A DNA stretch of 64,000 nt from Haematobia irritans (lineage: Eukaryota > Arthropoda > Insecta > Diptera > Muscidae): assembly GCF_050003625.1 (NCBI RefSeq), contig NC_134397.1, forward strand, positions 154,338,691 to 154,402,690, written 5' to 3'. Positions 11,331 to 22,696 of the stretch are shown in pieces. Every line of letters begins with the position of its first letter. The first letter of the stretch is position 1. The notes under the pieces are model-generated. The model worked only from the letters and a program-made list of their open reading frames with translations, did not search any database and was not told the origin of the DNA. Made by a program: the position numbers and the translations under genes.

Positions 11331-13110
11331 GGTAAAAGCAACTAAAGTGATTTTCAATCAATTTGGTGAAACAATCCCCATTTTTTTTTTTATTTTTAAT
11401 ATTTGATTTCCGTTCACTTTATATCTAAGATTTAAAACCTGTTTTTTCATTCGTTTTATTGAAGCCTGTTGTATATGTCATTAATAATTTGATACTTTCA
11501 ACTTCAACTGCTATGTCTTCATCGAAAATAATGGCAAATTCTATTAATATTTCAAAAACTAAAGATCTCAAAGAAAGTAAAGAAATAGAGGAGAAGAAGA
11601 AGAAACCAACCAAAGATTACAAGAAATGAAAAGTTATTACAAAAAGTCATTAAGATTGGCGGAATTAGTTTTGGTTTTTTTGCTCTTCATCATAGTTTCA
11701 TGTTTCCTTTCTTGTCAGCCATTTTATGCAGTTTTTTTTTTTTTTTGTTGCCTACTTGTCTTCCTTATTAATGGATGGATGGATAGTTGGCAGGATGGAC
11801 CAATGAATGAATGGAACTGAGCAATTGCTTAAGGAACTCAAGCTCTTCAAGTGCTAACCATCAACGAAAAAAGCTTAAAGTGCTGATGAAAAAACAGCAT
11901 CAGAAATCTTGAGTAACCCATCAAGTATCATAAAGTATGAGTGGAAAAGCCGGAAACTGGCCACTAAATGTAAAGGAACTTTACAAAACCATACCGAACC
12001 CGAAGTATAAATCCACCATAAAGCTTCTGTGTGAAAAGAAAGGACAACGACATCAGCCACCATTCACTAACGCCACTATACTATAGGACATAATTGGTAA
12101 TCATAAAGGAAGGAAGGATGAGAGGATGGTAATAATATTACTTGCAAAACTATAGTACGAGTTGTTCATGTTTGGTTCTTCTTCTCCTTGAACCATTCAT
12201 GGTTCACTTTTCATCTCTGTGTGGATGAGAAGAGCAAATGGGGGAAATGGAGAAAATTAGGACTTAAAAAAATGGGAATTAGCAACACAGCAGGAGGGGA
12301 ATGAAATGTCAAGAAGGTTATAAATTATGACGATTTAGTTTTTCAATTTGTTCAAGTGCAATGTTTCTGCTTTTCTTTGCCATGTATGCATGTGGTGTTA
12401 AAGTTTTCAAATGATGCAACCACCCTAGTAAGTGGGTGTTAAAAAGTGTCAAGGATATACAATGAAGGATTTATTTTATTAACAACTACTAGGTGATGTA
12501 GATGTACAAACATAATTATCATATAAAAGCTAAAGGTAATCATGTGCAAATGTTGTAAGTTAAGCCTGCATGATTCCCTTGTTCTTTGATTATAGTAAAT
12601 ATGTTTCTTTCCATCGATAATTATCAGTATAGTAGTCGAATAATTGAATTATATCATTGAAATGAAGTTGCTGTAAGAAGAAGTAATATATCTATTAGAA
12701 TTATTCTGGCAATGACACCAGAGTTTCTTAGAAATTGTCAAGTTTCCTACTAAACAATTGAACACTTCCAACCAATAACAATTGAGATGAAAATAGAACA
12801 CTAAAGACTTTGTGCAACTTATTTTTACTTGAGATATCCTTAAGTGCATTGATATTCAATTCAACGGCAAAAAACGAAGGAACAGATACATATAGATAGA
12901 GATCATGTATTGGATGAAATGTAAAATATTGTAAGTGAAAATTTGTGAGGTGACAATATTATATTTTCTATCGTCAGTTCAACGAAAGCCATGGCAACAA
13001 TATACAGCATGTCAAGAATGACTTTGATTTTTTAGTACTATTCTCTAGTTAAACCCTTCAACATATGACCGAGAGTATACTAAATGTATTATTCCCTTTG
13101 TAGAAAATCC
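11331..13110. other. long interval without recognised repeats
   Basis: No element family is recognisable. A plus-strand frame of 67 codons (about 11428-11629) ends in a Lys/Glu-rich stretch (ESKEIEEKKKKPTKDYKK) but has no clear start context and overlaps an equally long minus-strand frame. A poly-T run at ~11731 and an ATGG repeat at ~11772 are present. Probably single-copy intergenic or intron DNA. Confidence 0.4.
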
Positions 13111-13117
13111 AATTATT

Positions 13118-13197
13118 GGTCTCAGACCCCATAGAGTACATACATATATTCTGGGTAGTGGGGAACTTTTGGGTCGATCTAGCGATGTCCGTCCGGT
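13118..13197 (+). repeat. family A core fragment
   Basis: Only the core survives: GACCCCATAGAGTA, ATATATTCTGGGTAGTG and GATGTCCGTCCGG. It abuts an oppositely oriented B element. Confidence 0.65.
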
Positions 13198-14190
13198 TTT
13201 TCCCTATGAAAACTATTTCAGATTCTGGATTTATAAGAACTAGTTTTGATGGAGTTTTAGAAAAATCATTAAGCAAGTGTGCAAGAAAATTATGAAATAA
13301 CGCCTCGATTTGAAATCTGTAGATTTTCACCTCCATTATTTAAATGATTACGAGAAGTAAAATCGGGAAATTTTACATTCAGTTTCAACCAATTTTCATG
13401 ATCATTGCGCCTTCTATACCCTCAAGAAGTGAAATCGGTCTATGGCCTCCATATAGACCGATTTCACTTCCCAAATGGACCGATACAAACTAAATCCGAT
13501 ACACGGTAACATATTAAAAGTCTAAAATTTCAGTATATTTACAATTTCAGGCAAATCGGATAAAAACTACCGTTTCTACAAGCCCAAAAAGTAAAATCGG
13601 GAGATCGGGCTATACTAAAACATTGATCGATACGCACCATTTTCGGCACACCTCTTTATGGTCCTCTAGATTTCTAATTTCAGGCAAATTGGATAAAAAC
13701 TACAATTTCTACAAGCCCAATAAATAAAATCGGGAGATCGGTCTATATGGGGGCTAGACCAAAACATGGACGGATACTCACAATTTGTGACACACCTCTT
13801 TATGGTTCGAAAATACCTCGAGATTTCTAATTTCAGGCGAATTGGATAAAAACTACGGTTTCTATAAGCCCAAGATTCCAAATCGGGAGGTCGGTTTATA
13901 TGGGGACTATATCAAAAGCTGGACCGATATACCCCTTCTTCGAACTTGACCTGCCTGCAGACAAAAGGCGAGCTTGTGCAAAATTTCAGTACCATTGCTT
14001 CATTATTGAAGACTGTAGCGTGATTACAACATCCACACAGTCGGACATGGTTATATCGTCTTAGAATCCTTGATCAATAATATATATACTTTATATAGTC
14101 GGAAATCGATATTTCAATGTGTTACAAACAGAATGTTACAAACAGAATTATACACCCGTCACCAATCTATGGTGGTGGGTATAAAAATAT
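13198..14190 (-). mobile_element. family B mini-me-like element
   Basis: Minus-strand order ends at a head GTCACC...GGTGGTGGGTATAAAA (~14157-14188), with the core ATATATACTTTATATAGTCGG beside it and ~4 monomers of ~150 bp (AAATCGGGAGATCGGTCTATATGGGGGC). The more complete sister copy is at 44711-45983; both share the non-repetitive tail-side segment beginning CAGATTCTGGATTTATAAGAAC. Confidence 0.75.
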
Positions 14191-14936
14191 TGTTTTAATA
14201 TTTCGATAATTCGACAAGCACATTTCGGGAATACAAGGCTACCATAGTGGCATCAAGAACTCTCCTTCTGAACATACACAGAGAATACAGATTGGTTGTG
14301 ACAATTGAATTTATTTCCAACCTACTTTTGGCAGTTGTAGCAACTACCAGTTGACAGTTGTGTCACACGACTGATTCGGTCGACACAACTAATATCTCAT
14401 ATGGTGTTGGTTGGGTCTGCCGACGACATCGGTTACCGCTACCTTCATCATTCGGTTCTGTTGCCCAACCTTAATATTACTCCTGACTGAATTAAAAACC
14501 AATTCCTTCCAAATCAAATATTATATTGTATTTTATTTAAATATATGTATAGTATAAATCAAAAAACTATGTAATTGATATCAAATCATGAAAATGGTAC
14601 GATTATGTTCGTTATAAATCAGCTCGTATACCCTTCGCCATGAATTGTAAATCATCCTATGCGCCAAAAATCAAGAACAAATTGTAGATTAATCTTATTT
14701 CATTTTACGTCCAAAGAAGTTACAATTCAAACCTTGGCCCAGAATCAGGGAAATCGTTCGATGCATCAAAAATATATATGGTCATCTATTGGTCCTCTAT
14801 ATGGATATCAATAATTTAACCTTCGTGATGTGAAAATATTTGGTAAAATCGTTCAGATTTAGGAATATTTTCCACACTCAACTGCTTTCGTCTCTGAAAT
14901 GTAGCTTTTTAAAAGCCAGGTCTAAATCGCTGGTTA

Positions 14937-16233
14937 AAGGGTGATACGGTCGAAATTTGGTCAAGGGAAAACGCGTGTAAATCGGTGAAATCGTTTATTT
15001 AAAAAATCAAATTAAATTTCTTTTTCAAGTTCAATTAGTATAAAATTCAGGAAAAATATTCAGTTAGGCTTTCGCTTTTCCAAATCCGAATTGCCGGGAC
15101 TCACGCTTGACACCTGCCATCAGATTTTGTACAGCCACCTTGTCCACCTTCTTCGCCGCAGAAAGCCAGTTTGCCTTGAACTGCTGCTCGTCCTTAGCAG
15201 TTTTTTTTTGGTCTTCTATAGGTTCCACTTGACAATAGCCCAGTATTTCTCAATTGGGCGGAGCTCTGGCGTGTTGGGAGGGTTCTTGTCCTTGGGAACC
15301 ACCTTCACGTTGTTGGCGGAGTACCACTCCATTGCCTTTTTACCGTAATGGCAAGATGCCAAATCCGGCCAAAACAGTACGGAACAACCGTGTTTCTTCA
15401 GGAAAGGCAGCAGACGTTTATTCAAACACTCTTTCACGTAAATTTCTTGGTTGACAGTCCCGGAAGCTATGAAAATGCTGCTTTTCAAGCCACAGGTACA
15501 GATGGCTTGCCAAACCAGATATTTCTTTGCGAACTTTGACAGTTTTATGTGCTTGAAAATATCTGCTACCTTTCCCCTTTCCTTTTGCCGTATAAAACTC
15601 CTGTCCCGGAAGCTGCTGTAGTCGGCTTTGACGTAGGTTTCGTCGTCCATTACCACGCAGTCAAACTTCGTCAGCATCGTCGTGTACAGCCTCCGGGATT
15701 GCGCTTCGGCCGTCGTATTTTGTTTATCATCGCGATTTGGAGTCACTACCTTCTTGTAAGTCGATAGTCCGGCTCGTTTTTTGGCTCGATGCACGGTTGT
15801 AGACGATACACCCAGCTTATTTGCGGCATCTCGGAGAGAGAGGTTAGGGTTTCGCTTGAAACTACCGGCAACTCTCTTTGTCGTCTCAGCGGCTTGCGGT
15901 TTTCGATTTCCCCCGATCCAGACTTCGTGGCTGTCGACAAACGTTCCCCAAACACTTTAATTACATTTGTAACGGTTGAATTGACAACTTTAAGCGATTT
16001 TGCCAGCTTTGCGTGCGAGTAGCTCGGATTTTCGCGATGCGCGAGCAAAATTTTGATACGCTGCTCTTTTGCTTGGACGGCATTTTGACAACTGAAGAGT
16101 GAATTCCAAATTCAAAATAGGAGCAACATTCTACACACACACCTTCAAAATGAGGGGTGTTCAGGTTTTTTGAATGCAAAATTGAAAGAATACGTCAAGT
16201 TTATATTGACCAAATTTTGACCGTATCACCCTT
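14937..16233 (-). mobile_element. DD37E-type Tc1/mariner-superfamily element, 1,297 bp
   Basis: Terminal inverted repeats AAGGGTGATACGGTC[G/A]AAAT extend to ~27 bp with one mismatch, and TA is duplicated (14935-14936, 16234-16235). Length and layout are normal for the superfamily. The transposase frame reads on the minus strand and is broken. The element interrupts the left arm of the giant palindrome, so it is younger than that palindrome. Confidence 0.93.
15062..16084 (-). pseudogene. DD37E transposase pseudogene (Tc1/mariner superfamily)
   Basis: Begins MPSKQKSSVSK at 16084, then changes frame. Two helix-turn-helix segments are visible (SYSHAKLAKSLKVVNSTVTN, and one encoded just upstream of HRAKKRAGLSTYKK). 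The longest intact piece (15216-15794) has the catalytic motifs VVMDDETYVKADY, LFWPDLASCHY and LRPIEKYW. 37 residues separate the second Asp from the Glu, the spacing of the ITmD37E group described in mosquitoes. There are at least two frameshifts in the N-terminal half (near 16050 and ~15800-15930) and an in-frame stop after AIVKWNL, followed by a further indel. It would cut and join DNA at TA sites if intact; this copy cannot encode a full enzyme. Confidence 0.9.
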
Positions 16234-17480
16234 TAATCCGGATTGTTGCATACCTTAAAAGTCGATCTATATAGTTGAGAAACAAACAAAAAATTAGGAT
16301 GTTAGATGATACATGTATCCATTTTGGAATTTATAAAATTTAGAACTTACCCGCAAATATACCAAAACTTCGATGCCACGTGTTCTAGGTCGTAGTACCG
16401 GCGCATTTTATTAGATCCGCTTTAAATTTAGTGATTTCGTTTGAAACAAATATACATACGACTTCTTTGGGCACTAAATAATTTGTTATAATATAAATGA
16501 CATTTGAGAAATTTATCAAATGGCATTCGGCTGAGAATACCGTATATCAGTAAGGACAACAGAATTATAGTAACAAAATTTATTTAAAGTATGTCATATC
16601 AATCGAATTCTAATAAAATTGTTCTAAAAAGAGACATTTGGTTGCTACAACCATTTGTTTTGAATCACAAACGAATATCTATTGAAATTATAACCAAATG
16701 GTATGTTTGTGATTGATGAAAATAGATCAGCACAATTGATATTTAATACTCAATACAGAATTTTCGTTAGTACAACTGATTTCCAACCAATCGTTTTCTG
16801 TGTGTGTACACACAGAAAACAAATTGTTTGGAAATCAGTTGTGCTAACGAAAATTCTACACTCAGAATTAAATATCAGTTGTGCTGAACTATTTCCATCA
16901 ATCCATCAATAAGCGTTTGCCTGTCTTTAATATCATTTGATTATAATTTCAAAAGATTTTCGTTTGTAATTGCTAACAAATGGTTGCCTCTCTTTTGAAA
17001 AAAATTATTTGAATTCGATAGATGTGACCTACCTTAAATAAATTTCGTAACTGTCATTTAGTAGTTTTAACTGATATTTGGTATTCTCAGCCGAATGCCG
17101 GTTGATGAATTCTCAAATGTTATTTTTATTTTAACAAATTATTTACCATTAAAGGAAGGCATATTTTTACAGACTTCAAATTGCTTTAAAACGAAACGCA
17201 TATATATATTGTATGTAGGATAGGAATGACAATATTAGCTGTGGTTTTTAACTTTTCATTGAACCTGCCATTTTGCATCTGGTAATAGCTGTGGACCATT
17301 TTTGATGTGATATGATATTGTGGGTAAGTTTTGGAATTAGTTTTATAAACTCTAGCAGTGATACCTATACCCCGAAACTTTCTGATTTTATTTCTTAATA
17401 TCCCTACGATAGTGACCCATTTTTAAGCAATGCAGCACTATGTACTCTGGACTCCACCTTGGGCAGAAAAATCAACTCTG

Positions 17481-17999
17481 CACTCAAAAAAAAAGTGAAC
17501 TCACTATTTCACTAAAGCCAATTTAACTATATTTTAGTTCATGAAATTATTATATTTGGAGAAAGTTTCATTTACTCTAATAATTTTTTGCGTACGTTAG
17601 TTAAATGAACTAAAAGAAGGAGAAAAAATATACACAAATTAAGCATAGAGATTTACTAAATTCGTATTTCTCATAAAATAGTTCATTATTTTTTCAAATT
17701 TGTAAATTTTACTATAAAAGCGTCCATCATGAACTTCGTATGTCACTAAAGACATTCTTGCAATTTTGAACTCCAATTCTTTCCTTCAAACTACAAAATT
17801 TTCTTTAAAAAGTGAAAAGAAAAATATTTATGTCTAATAAATTTTCTTGAATTTGTGGAAAAATACCTACTTATTTTTGTGATATCGTCGTGATGCCAGC
17901 GCTTGTAATACTGTTTAGTTAAAAATTTCTGAAACTATTCAAAATTTTCCAAAATTAATCAAAAGTTTTCTTCCTGGTGGGTTCATTGTTTTTTCAGTG
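17481..17999. mobile_element. 519-bp MITE (CACTCAAAAAAAAA ends)
   Basis: Left end CACTCAAAAAAAAAGTGAAC; right end rc(GTTCATTGTTTTTTCAGTG). It splits the right arm of the giant palindrome. Flanks are TG on the left (17479-17480) and TA on the right (18000-18001), so the target duplication has decayed or was not exact. GTTCAT motifs match the 2.46-kb element. Confidence 0.68.
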
Positions 18000-18648
18000 T
18001 AGTTAACCAGCGATATAGTCGTGGATTTTAAGAAGCTACATTTCAGGTACGAAAGCAGTTGGATGTGGAAAATCTTACTAAATCTGCACGATTTTATCAA
18101 TTTGTTCACACCACGAATATTCAATTATTGATATCCATAAAAAAGGACAATATAGTTTTGATGCTGTCGAAGTCAGATACATAATGTCCGAGAAAATAAG
18201 AGGGTTGCGGCAACCATGCTACATGTTCAGCGTCAAAAATTTTTTGTTTTGCTTTAAGAATCTGGGTGTGGATACATTTTGATGCAATAAGTAGAGATTC
18301 TAGACAAAAATTGGTATCTACTAATTACATACATTTAGCATATTAAGTTTTATTTTTACCACTATATGTTACCTATATGTAAATAAAATAAAATATAATA
18401 TTTCACTGTGAAGTAATTGATTTTAAATATATTTTTAATTCGGTCATGAGTAGGTTGGGCAACACAACCGAATGATGAAGGTAGTCACAACCAATATCGT
18501 CAGCAGACCCAACCAACACCATATGTGGTATTAGTTGTGTCAACCGAATCAGACGGGTGACACAACTGCCAACTAGTAGTTCATACAACTGCCAAAAGGA
18601 GGTTGGCACTAAATTCGATTGTCGCAACCAATCTGTATTCTCTGTGTA

Positions 18649-19385
18649 TAGTTCCCATATAAACCGTTCCTTAGATTTGAATTACGCAGACAAATTTCAT
18701 CCGACTCGGTTGAAATTTGGTACGTGATGTTAGTATATGGTCTCTAACAACCATGAAAAAATTGGATTATATTGGTCTATAATTAGGGTAAGTGCAGCAA
18801 ATGTGGTATACCCATTTGTTTTTCGATAGCTAAAAATGTTGTTTTTGTCCGACGAGGCTAAGATTTTAGACATTCATTTTACTAGTGTTAGCCATCCACG
18901 CAAACTCATTAAGAACGAATTCATAAAATGTTCAGATAATGTGGTAAACCATAATGTAGATTTTTTTTGAAAAAAAAAATAATGCAACATATATATCGAA
19001 ATTGCATACATTTTATTCTTATTTAGTACTCGTCAGTTACTTACATCCGAAAATTAACAAATGGAAAAACACCAAAAACACCATTCAATCATAGGCAAAT
19101 GTGATTTTTTTCAACTGGCACAAATAAAGAGTGGCAAAAATCAAACTGATCTTTGATTGCTTCAGTCTCTGTCAGCCACAATCCATTCAGCTTGGTTTAG
19201 TTATTCGTATGTTGTTAGATAGAGAAACAAGCTACTATACCACATTACCAGCATGTACCACATTTGCTGCACTTACTCTATTTATAGCCCACATATAAAA
19301 CGATTCCAAAATTTGATTTCCAGAGCCTGTTGAAAGATCAAAATTCATCCGATTCGTTTCAAATTTGGTACGTAGGTTAGGTTAG
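18649..19385 (+). mobile_element. family A fragment split by a TA-MITE
   Basis: Monomer sequence (TTCCCATATAAACCG ... GGTTGAAATTTGGTACG) runs to 18785 and resumes at 19279 within the same monomer after a 493-bp insertion. Confidence 0.7.
18786..19278. mobile_element. 493-bp TIR element, GAGTAAGTGCAGCAAATG ends, TA duplication
   Basis: The left end GGGTAAGTGCAGCAAATGTG and the complement of the right end (GAGTAAGTGCAGCAAATGTG) differ by one base over ~22 bp. TA is duplicated at 18784-18785 and 19279-19280; excision restores ATAATTATTTATAGCCC, as expected for the monomer. No coding content. Unrelated in its ends to the other TA-MITEs here. Confidence 0.85.
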
Positions 19386-20800
19386 GTTAGGTGCACGCAG
19401 AGAAGAAACATGATCGTCACAATCATATTCGAAGAGCAAAATAATATGATAGGAACTATTTTTGCGGCGACCATGTAACATATTAACCTGCAACCATGTT
19501 GGCTCAGTGAACATGGTTCTAAGAAAAATATAATTGTCCTCATCTAAAATGTCATTATATTGATAAAAAGAATTTTGTTTCCATTAAAAGACAATGGTCA
19601 CGATCTAAAATGTTATGTTATTCGTCAAAAATGTTTTTCTTCTAGTTAAAAGAACATGGTCACAACCTAAAATGTTTTGATTTTTATGAAAAAACTATTT
19701 TCGTCGTCGAAAAAAGGACGCCACTTGAGAAAAGAAAACACAAAATCAACTTTATTTATTTGTTTTTATTTATTTATAAACTAATTCATTGCTTATTTGT
19801 ATTTATAATGTCGTGCAAGCAAACATCACATATTTTTACGCACTCTAGTTTGGTTCAATTTCAACAATAAGTAATCATTCCATATTTACTTCGTGCCCAT
19901 CAAATGTACAAACGCAGACATCATGTAACTGCAAATAAAAATAAATTATACCATATATCAAAATACACTTTCCTTTTTTGTATTCACATAAAACCACGTG
20001 CCATTTGTGAATAAATAAATTAACACAAAACACAATAATTCCGTATTCTCCGTCCATTCCAAGAAACAATCAACACACGACTGACGCGCAAAATGAAAAT
20101 CGTGTGTACCTGCTCAATGTTTTTTATAAAATTCTTGTCGCTGCAAAAAAATTAAAAAATTAAATGGTCACGAAAACAATGTACATGGTCTTTATGGCCA
20201 TGTAATGGTTGTATACATGTCTATACGTAAACTATAAAAATACTTTTTTTTCTGCAAAAAAGTAAAAAAAATTGAATGGTCAGGTACATGATTTTCCTGA
20301 CCATATAATGGTCTCTAATTCTATCATTTAAATGATAGAACATGTTTGCGGTATTTGATAACCATTCAAATGCTTATTGCCAACATATATTTTTCTCCGC
20401 TCGAAAATTATTTTTACAAAGACAAAATACATGGTTTTCGCGACAATTACATACTCTAAATAAGCATTAAATGGATGCGGCAACCATGTCCATGTTCTGT
20501 GCGTGTGGCAGCCCGATGTATCAGGCTCACTTAGACTATTCAGTCCATTGTGATACCACATTGGTGAACTTCTCTCTTATCACTTCACTGAATGCTGCCC
20601 GGTTCCATGTTAAGCTCAATGACAAGGCACCTCCTTTTTATAGCCGAGTCCGAACGGCGTTCCACATTGCAGTGAAACCCCTTAGAGAAGTTTTTGAAAC
20701 CCTCGGAAATGTCACCAGCATTACTGTGGTGAGATAATCCACCGCTGAAAACCTTTTTGGTGTTCGGTCGAAGCAGGAATCGAACCCACGACCTTGATCG
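19374..20800 (-). mobile_element. tRNA-derived SINE, copy 2, split by a 1.1-kb insertion
   Basis: Body at 20508-20800 with the B box complement (GGAATCGAACCC) near 20775; the tRNA head beyond the B box is cut off by a family A fragment at ~20796. The 3' tail, GGTTAGGTTAGGTTAGGT, is separated from the body by the TIR element 19394-20505. The tail shows the unit TTAGG repeated about four times. Confidence 0.75.
19394..20505. mobile_element. 1.1-kb TIR element inserted in a SINE tail
   Basis: Ends CACGCAGAGAAGAAACATG and rc(CATGTTCTGTGCGTG); flanking dinucleotide TG on both sides (19392-19393, 20506-20507) rather than TA. Inner sequence carries many ACATGGT/ACCATGT motifs in both orientations and no recognisable protein. 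Longer relative of the 252-bp palindromic MITEs. Confidence 0.68.
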
Positions 20801-21097
20801 ACATCCGTAATTAGATATAGCACCCATATAAACCGATCTACAGTTTTGACTTCCGAAACCTCTTGGAAGAGTCGTTTTCCTGCGATCCGGTTGAAATTTG
20901 GTACGCGTTGTCGGTATATTCCCTCTAAAAACCATGCAAAAATAGTCTTCCTTATTAACACATGTGTCAAAATTGTTTCATATCGGTCCATAATTATATA
21001 TAGCCCCCATATAAAGCAACTCCCAAAGATTTCACTTCTGAAGGCTCATGGGGGAACTAATTTAATCCAATTCGTTTAAATTTTGTCCACCTAATTA
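20801..21097 (+). mobile_element. family A monomer fragment
   Basis: About two degenerate monomers: CACCCATATAAACCGATC at 20820 and CCCCCATATAAAGCAACTCC at 21004. No core or tail. Confidence 0.7.
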
Positions 21098-21600
21098 TCA
21101 TGCGAACCTTGGTTCATATCGGTTAGGTTGAAAACAGGATCTAAGTTTTTCTGCCTCATAAGTGCACTTTAACTTATTGTTTACCATGGTGCTCTTATTT
21201 TGGCTTGGAACTAGGTCGTTTACGAATTCCCCATTTTGGTTCAAGTCCCTGTTTCCTAGCTGGGTCATGTCCCGTATTATATATTCTCCGATATTGTTAA
21301 CTCTTTGCATAGTAAAGGCATGGTCGTGGCAAAGACAGTGTTTCAAGTTCTCATCATTCTCAAAACACTATCTGCATGCACTATCCTCTGCTGCTCCTAT
21401 TCGGCAATGATGTGCTTTCAATTCTAAGTGCCTGGTTATTATTCCCACGGCCGTCCTACTCTCCTTGAGTAGTTCTCCAGAGTTATTTTGCGTAGGAGAG
21501 CCTAGTATTATCCCAGCCATTTAACACACTCCGTTATAGCACACACTTCTGCCTGCATAATTATACTGTAGTCAGGTGACTGGGTGAAAATGTTCTTTTT
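21098..21600 (-). pseudogene. LINE ORF2 C-terminal remnant (RNase H and Cys/His knuckle)
   Basis: Minus-strand frames give DYSIIMQAEVCAITECVKWL near 21513-21575, the RNase H segment containing the catalytic Glu. Further on comes TAVGIITRHLELKAHHCRIG ... CLCHDH, resembling the Cys/His motif near the C terminus of RNase H-bearing LINE ORF2 proteins. Internal stops and a frameshift break it. It differs from the LINE at 32.8 kb and lacks the shared SINE/LINE tail. Confidence 0.6.
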
Positions 21601-21670
21601 GGATCCTGAAGTGGTGCAAATTAATAATTGATAATGGCTTGTCATAGGACGGATGTCCACCATTACAACA
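21601..21670 (-). repeat. dispersed segment shared with the CAGCAAA-ended family
   Basis: TTGGATCCTGAAGTGG and GGCTTGTCATAGGACGGATG also occur (either strand) at 41276-41370, 49440-49530 and 52325-52425. Confidence 0.5.
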
Positions 21671-22551
21671 GCAGTTGCACTGAAATAAATAATTCTTATA
21701 TTTTTTATATTTTTGTTAATTTATTCTAGCGCTTGTCTTAAACGTTTGTCCTCAAATATGTTCAATTTTTCTAGAATGGATTTTTTTTTCGACAAAATTT
21801 AAATAATTTGTACCATTTTATTAATTCTTACTCTGTTTTTAACCTATTTGAAATACAAAAAATTTAAAATTATCCATTAAAAATAAGAAGAAAACCAGTT
21901 ATAAAAAAATTAATCAGAATAGCTTCCTGTGTAGTTTAAAAAATATAACTTCTTTGAGAAGACATTTTTGGAAGTGCTTTTAATGTTGGACCTTTAGAAC
22001 AACTTCTATTTTTTTACTAGATTCCAGTGCCTGGCTCCTTCCGTTAATAATTAACAATTGTTATACCATTTGGTATTTCAGTTAGCAACAAATAACACTC
22101 CAATTGTCTTTCCAAGAAAGACACTAACATCTTCTTTGCATTTTTCTTTCATCGCTCTGTTCGTTTGTGACACAAAATTAATTAACTTAATTGATTTGAA
22201 ATTTATTAAGCCTGAAACACTTAGAAAATGTTTTCGTTTTCTTCCTTCTGTCTGTTTAACCACTATTGCAGAACTAATTGTCTATCTAAATTCGAAAGGG
22301 AAAATGGAGTCGAAATTAATTTGTAAAAAAAATATTTTTTTAATAACAATAATAATTACGATGATGATGACGATGACGATGACGATGATACTAATAACGA
22401 AGTTGCAAAAAGCCAAACGCTAATTTATTACAATGTTTTCTGGTCTCTGTTACAGCATTTCAATCGAAGCATAAAAGGGCAAAAAGTTCTGGCAAAACTT
22501 GAAGGCGTAACAACATCTTAAGTATAGTTTTTGTTTTTGGAGGGAGAAGAA
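21671..22551. other. single-copy-looking AT-rich DNA with a GATGAC microsatellite
   Basis: No repeat family recognised. A plus-strand frame of 121 codons (22058-22423) ends in a (GATGAC/GATGAT)n microsatellite at ~22360-22391, which inflates its length, and has no recognised domain. The stretch lies directly upstream of the candidate exon at 22552 and could include its 5' UTR or promoter; a weak TATA-like CATAAAAG sits at ~22470. Confidence 0.4.
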
Positions 22552-22696
22552 ATGGCGCCTAATTCGACGCCATTTCCCTCAATTGGCGTGACAACAAAAA
22601 TGATGATGGGAGAGCAAAGATGGCATAATTTCAAAATCATCACAATCACAATTGGAATTTTATTACTACAAACAGCGCAACAAATTACAGCACAAG
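22552..22696 (+). CDS. candidate first coding exon of a secreted or membrane protein
   Basis: ATG in good context (GAAGAAATGGCG) opens a 48-codon exon followed exactly by a splice donor (ACAAG before GTATGT at 22697, phase 1). The encoded start MAPNSTPFPSIGVTTKMMMG is polar. It is followed by a basic patch and the hydrophobic run IITITIGILLL ending QTAQQITAQ, which looks like an internal signal sequence with a plausible cleavage site. The stretch is not repeated elsewhere in the window. No downstream exon is identifiable because repeats begin at ~22990; fly genes of this type often have introns of tens of kb. The gene family is not recognised. Confidence 0.45.

Larger units (their letters stand above)
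14277..18646. mobile_element. giant foldback-type element, arms ~1.2-1.3 kb, TA duplication
   Basis: Ends CACAGAGAATACAGATTGGT and its complement, flanked by TA (14275-14276, 18647-18648). The arms pair over their whole length around a centre at 16807/16808 (GTGTGTACACAC): for example 14345-14480 with 18440-18595, 14800-14935 with 18002-18145, and 16400-16800 with 16815-17210. The left arm contains the DD37E element (14937-16233) and the right arm a MITE (17481-17999); without them the arms are ~1,232 and ~1,318 bp. No transposase of its own. The end sequence resembles the smaller CAC..AGAGAA MITEs. A read-through transcript would form a very long hairpin. Confidence 0.8.

Noticed and set aside
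11428..11629. Lys/Glu-rich 67-codon frame as a gene
   Set aside because: No start context, no splice sites that improve it, and an equally long antisense frame; left as a remark only.
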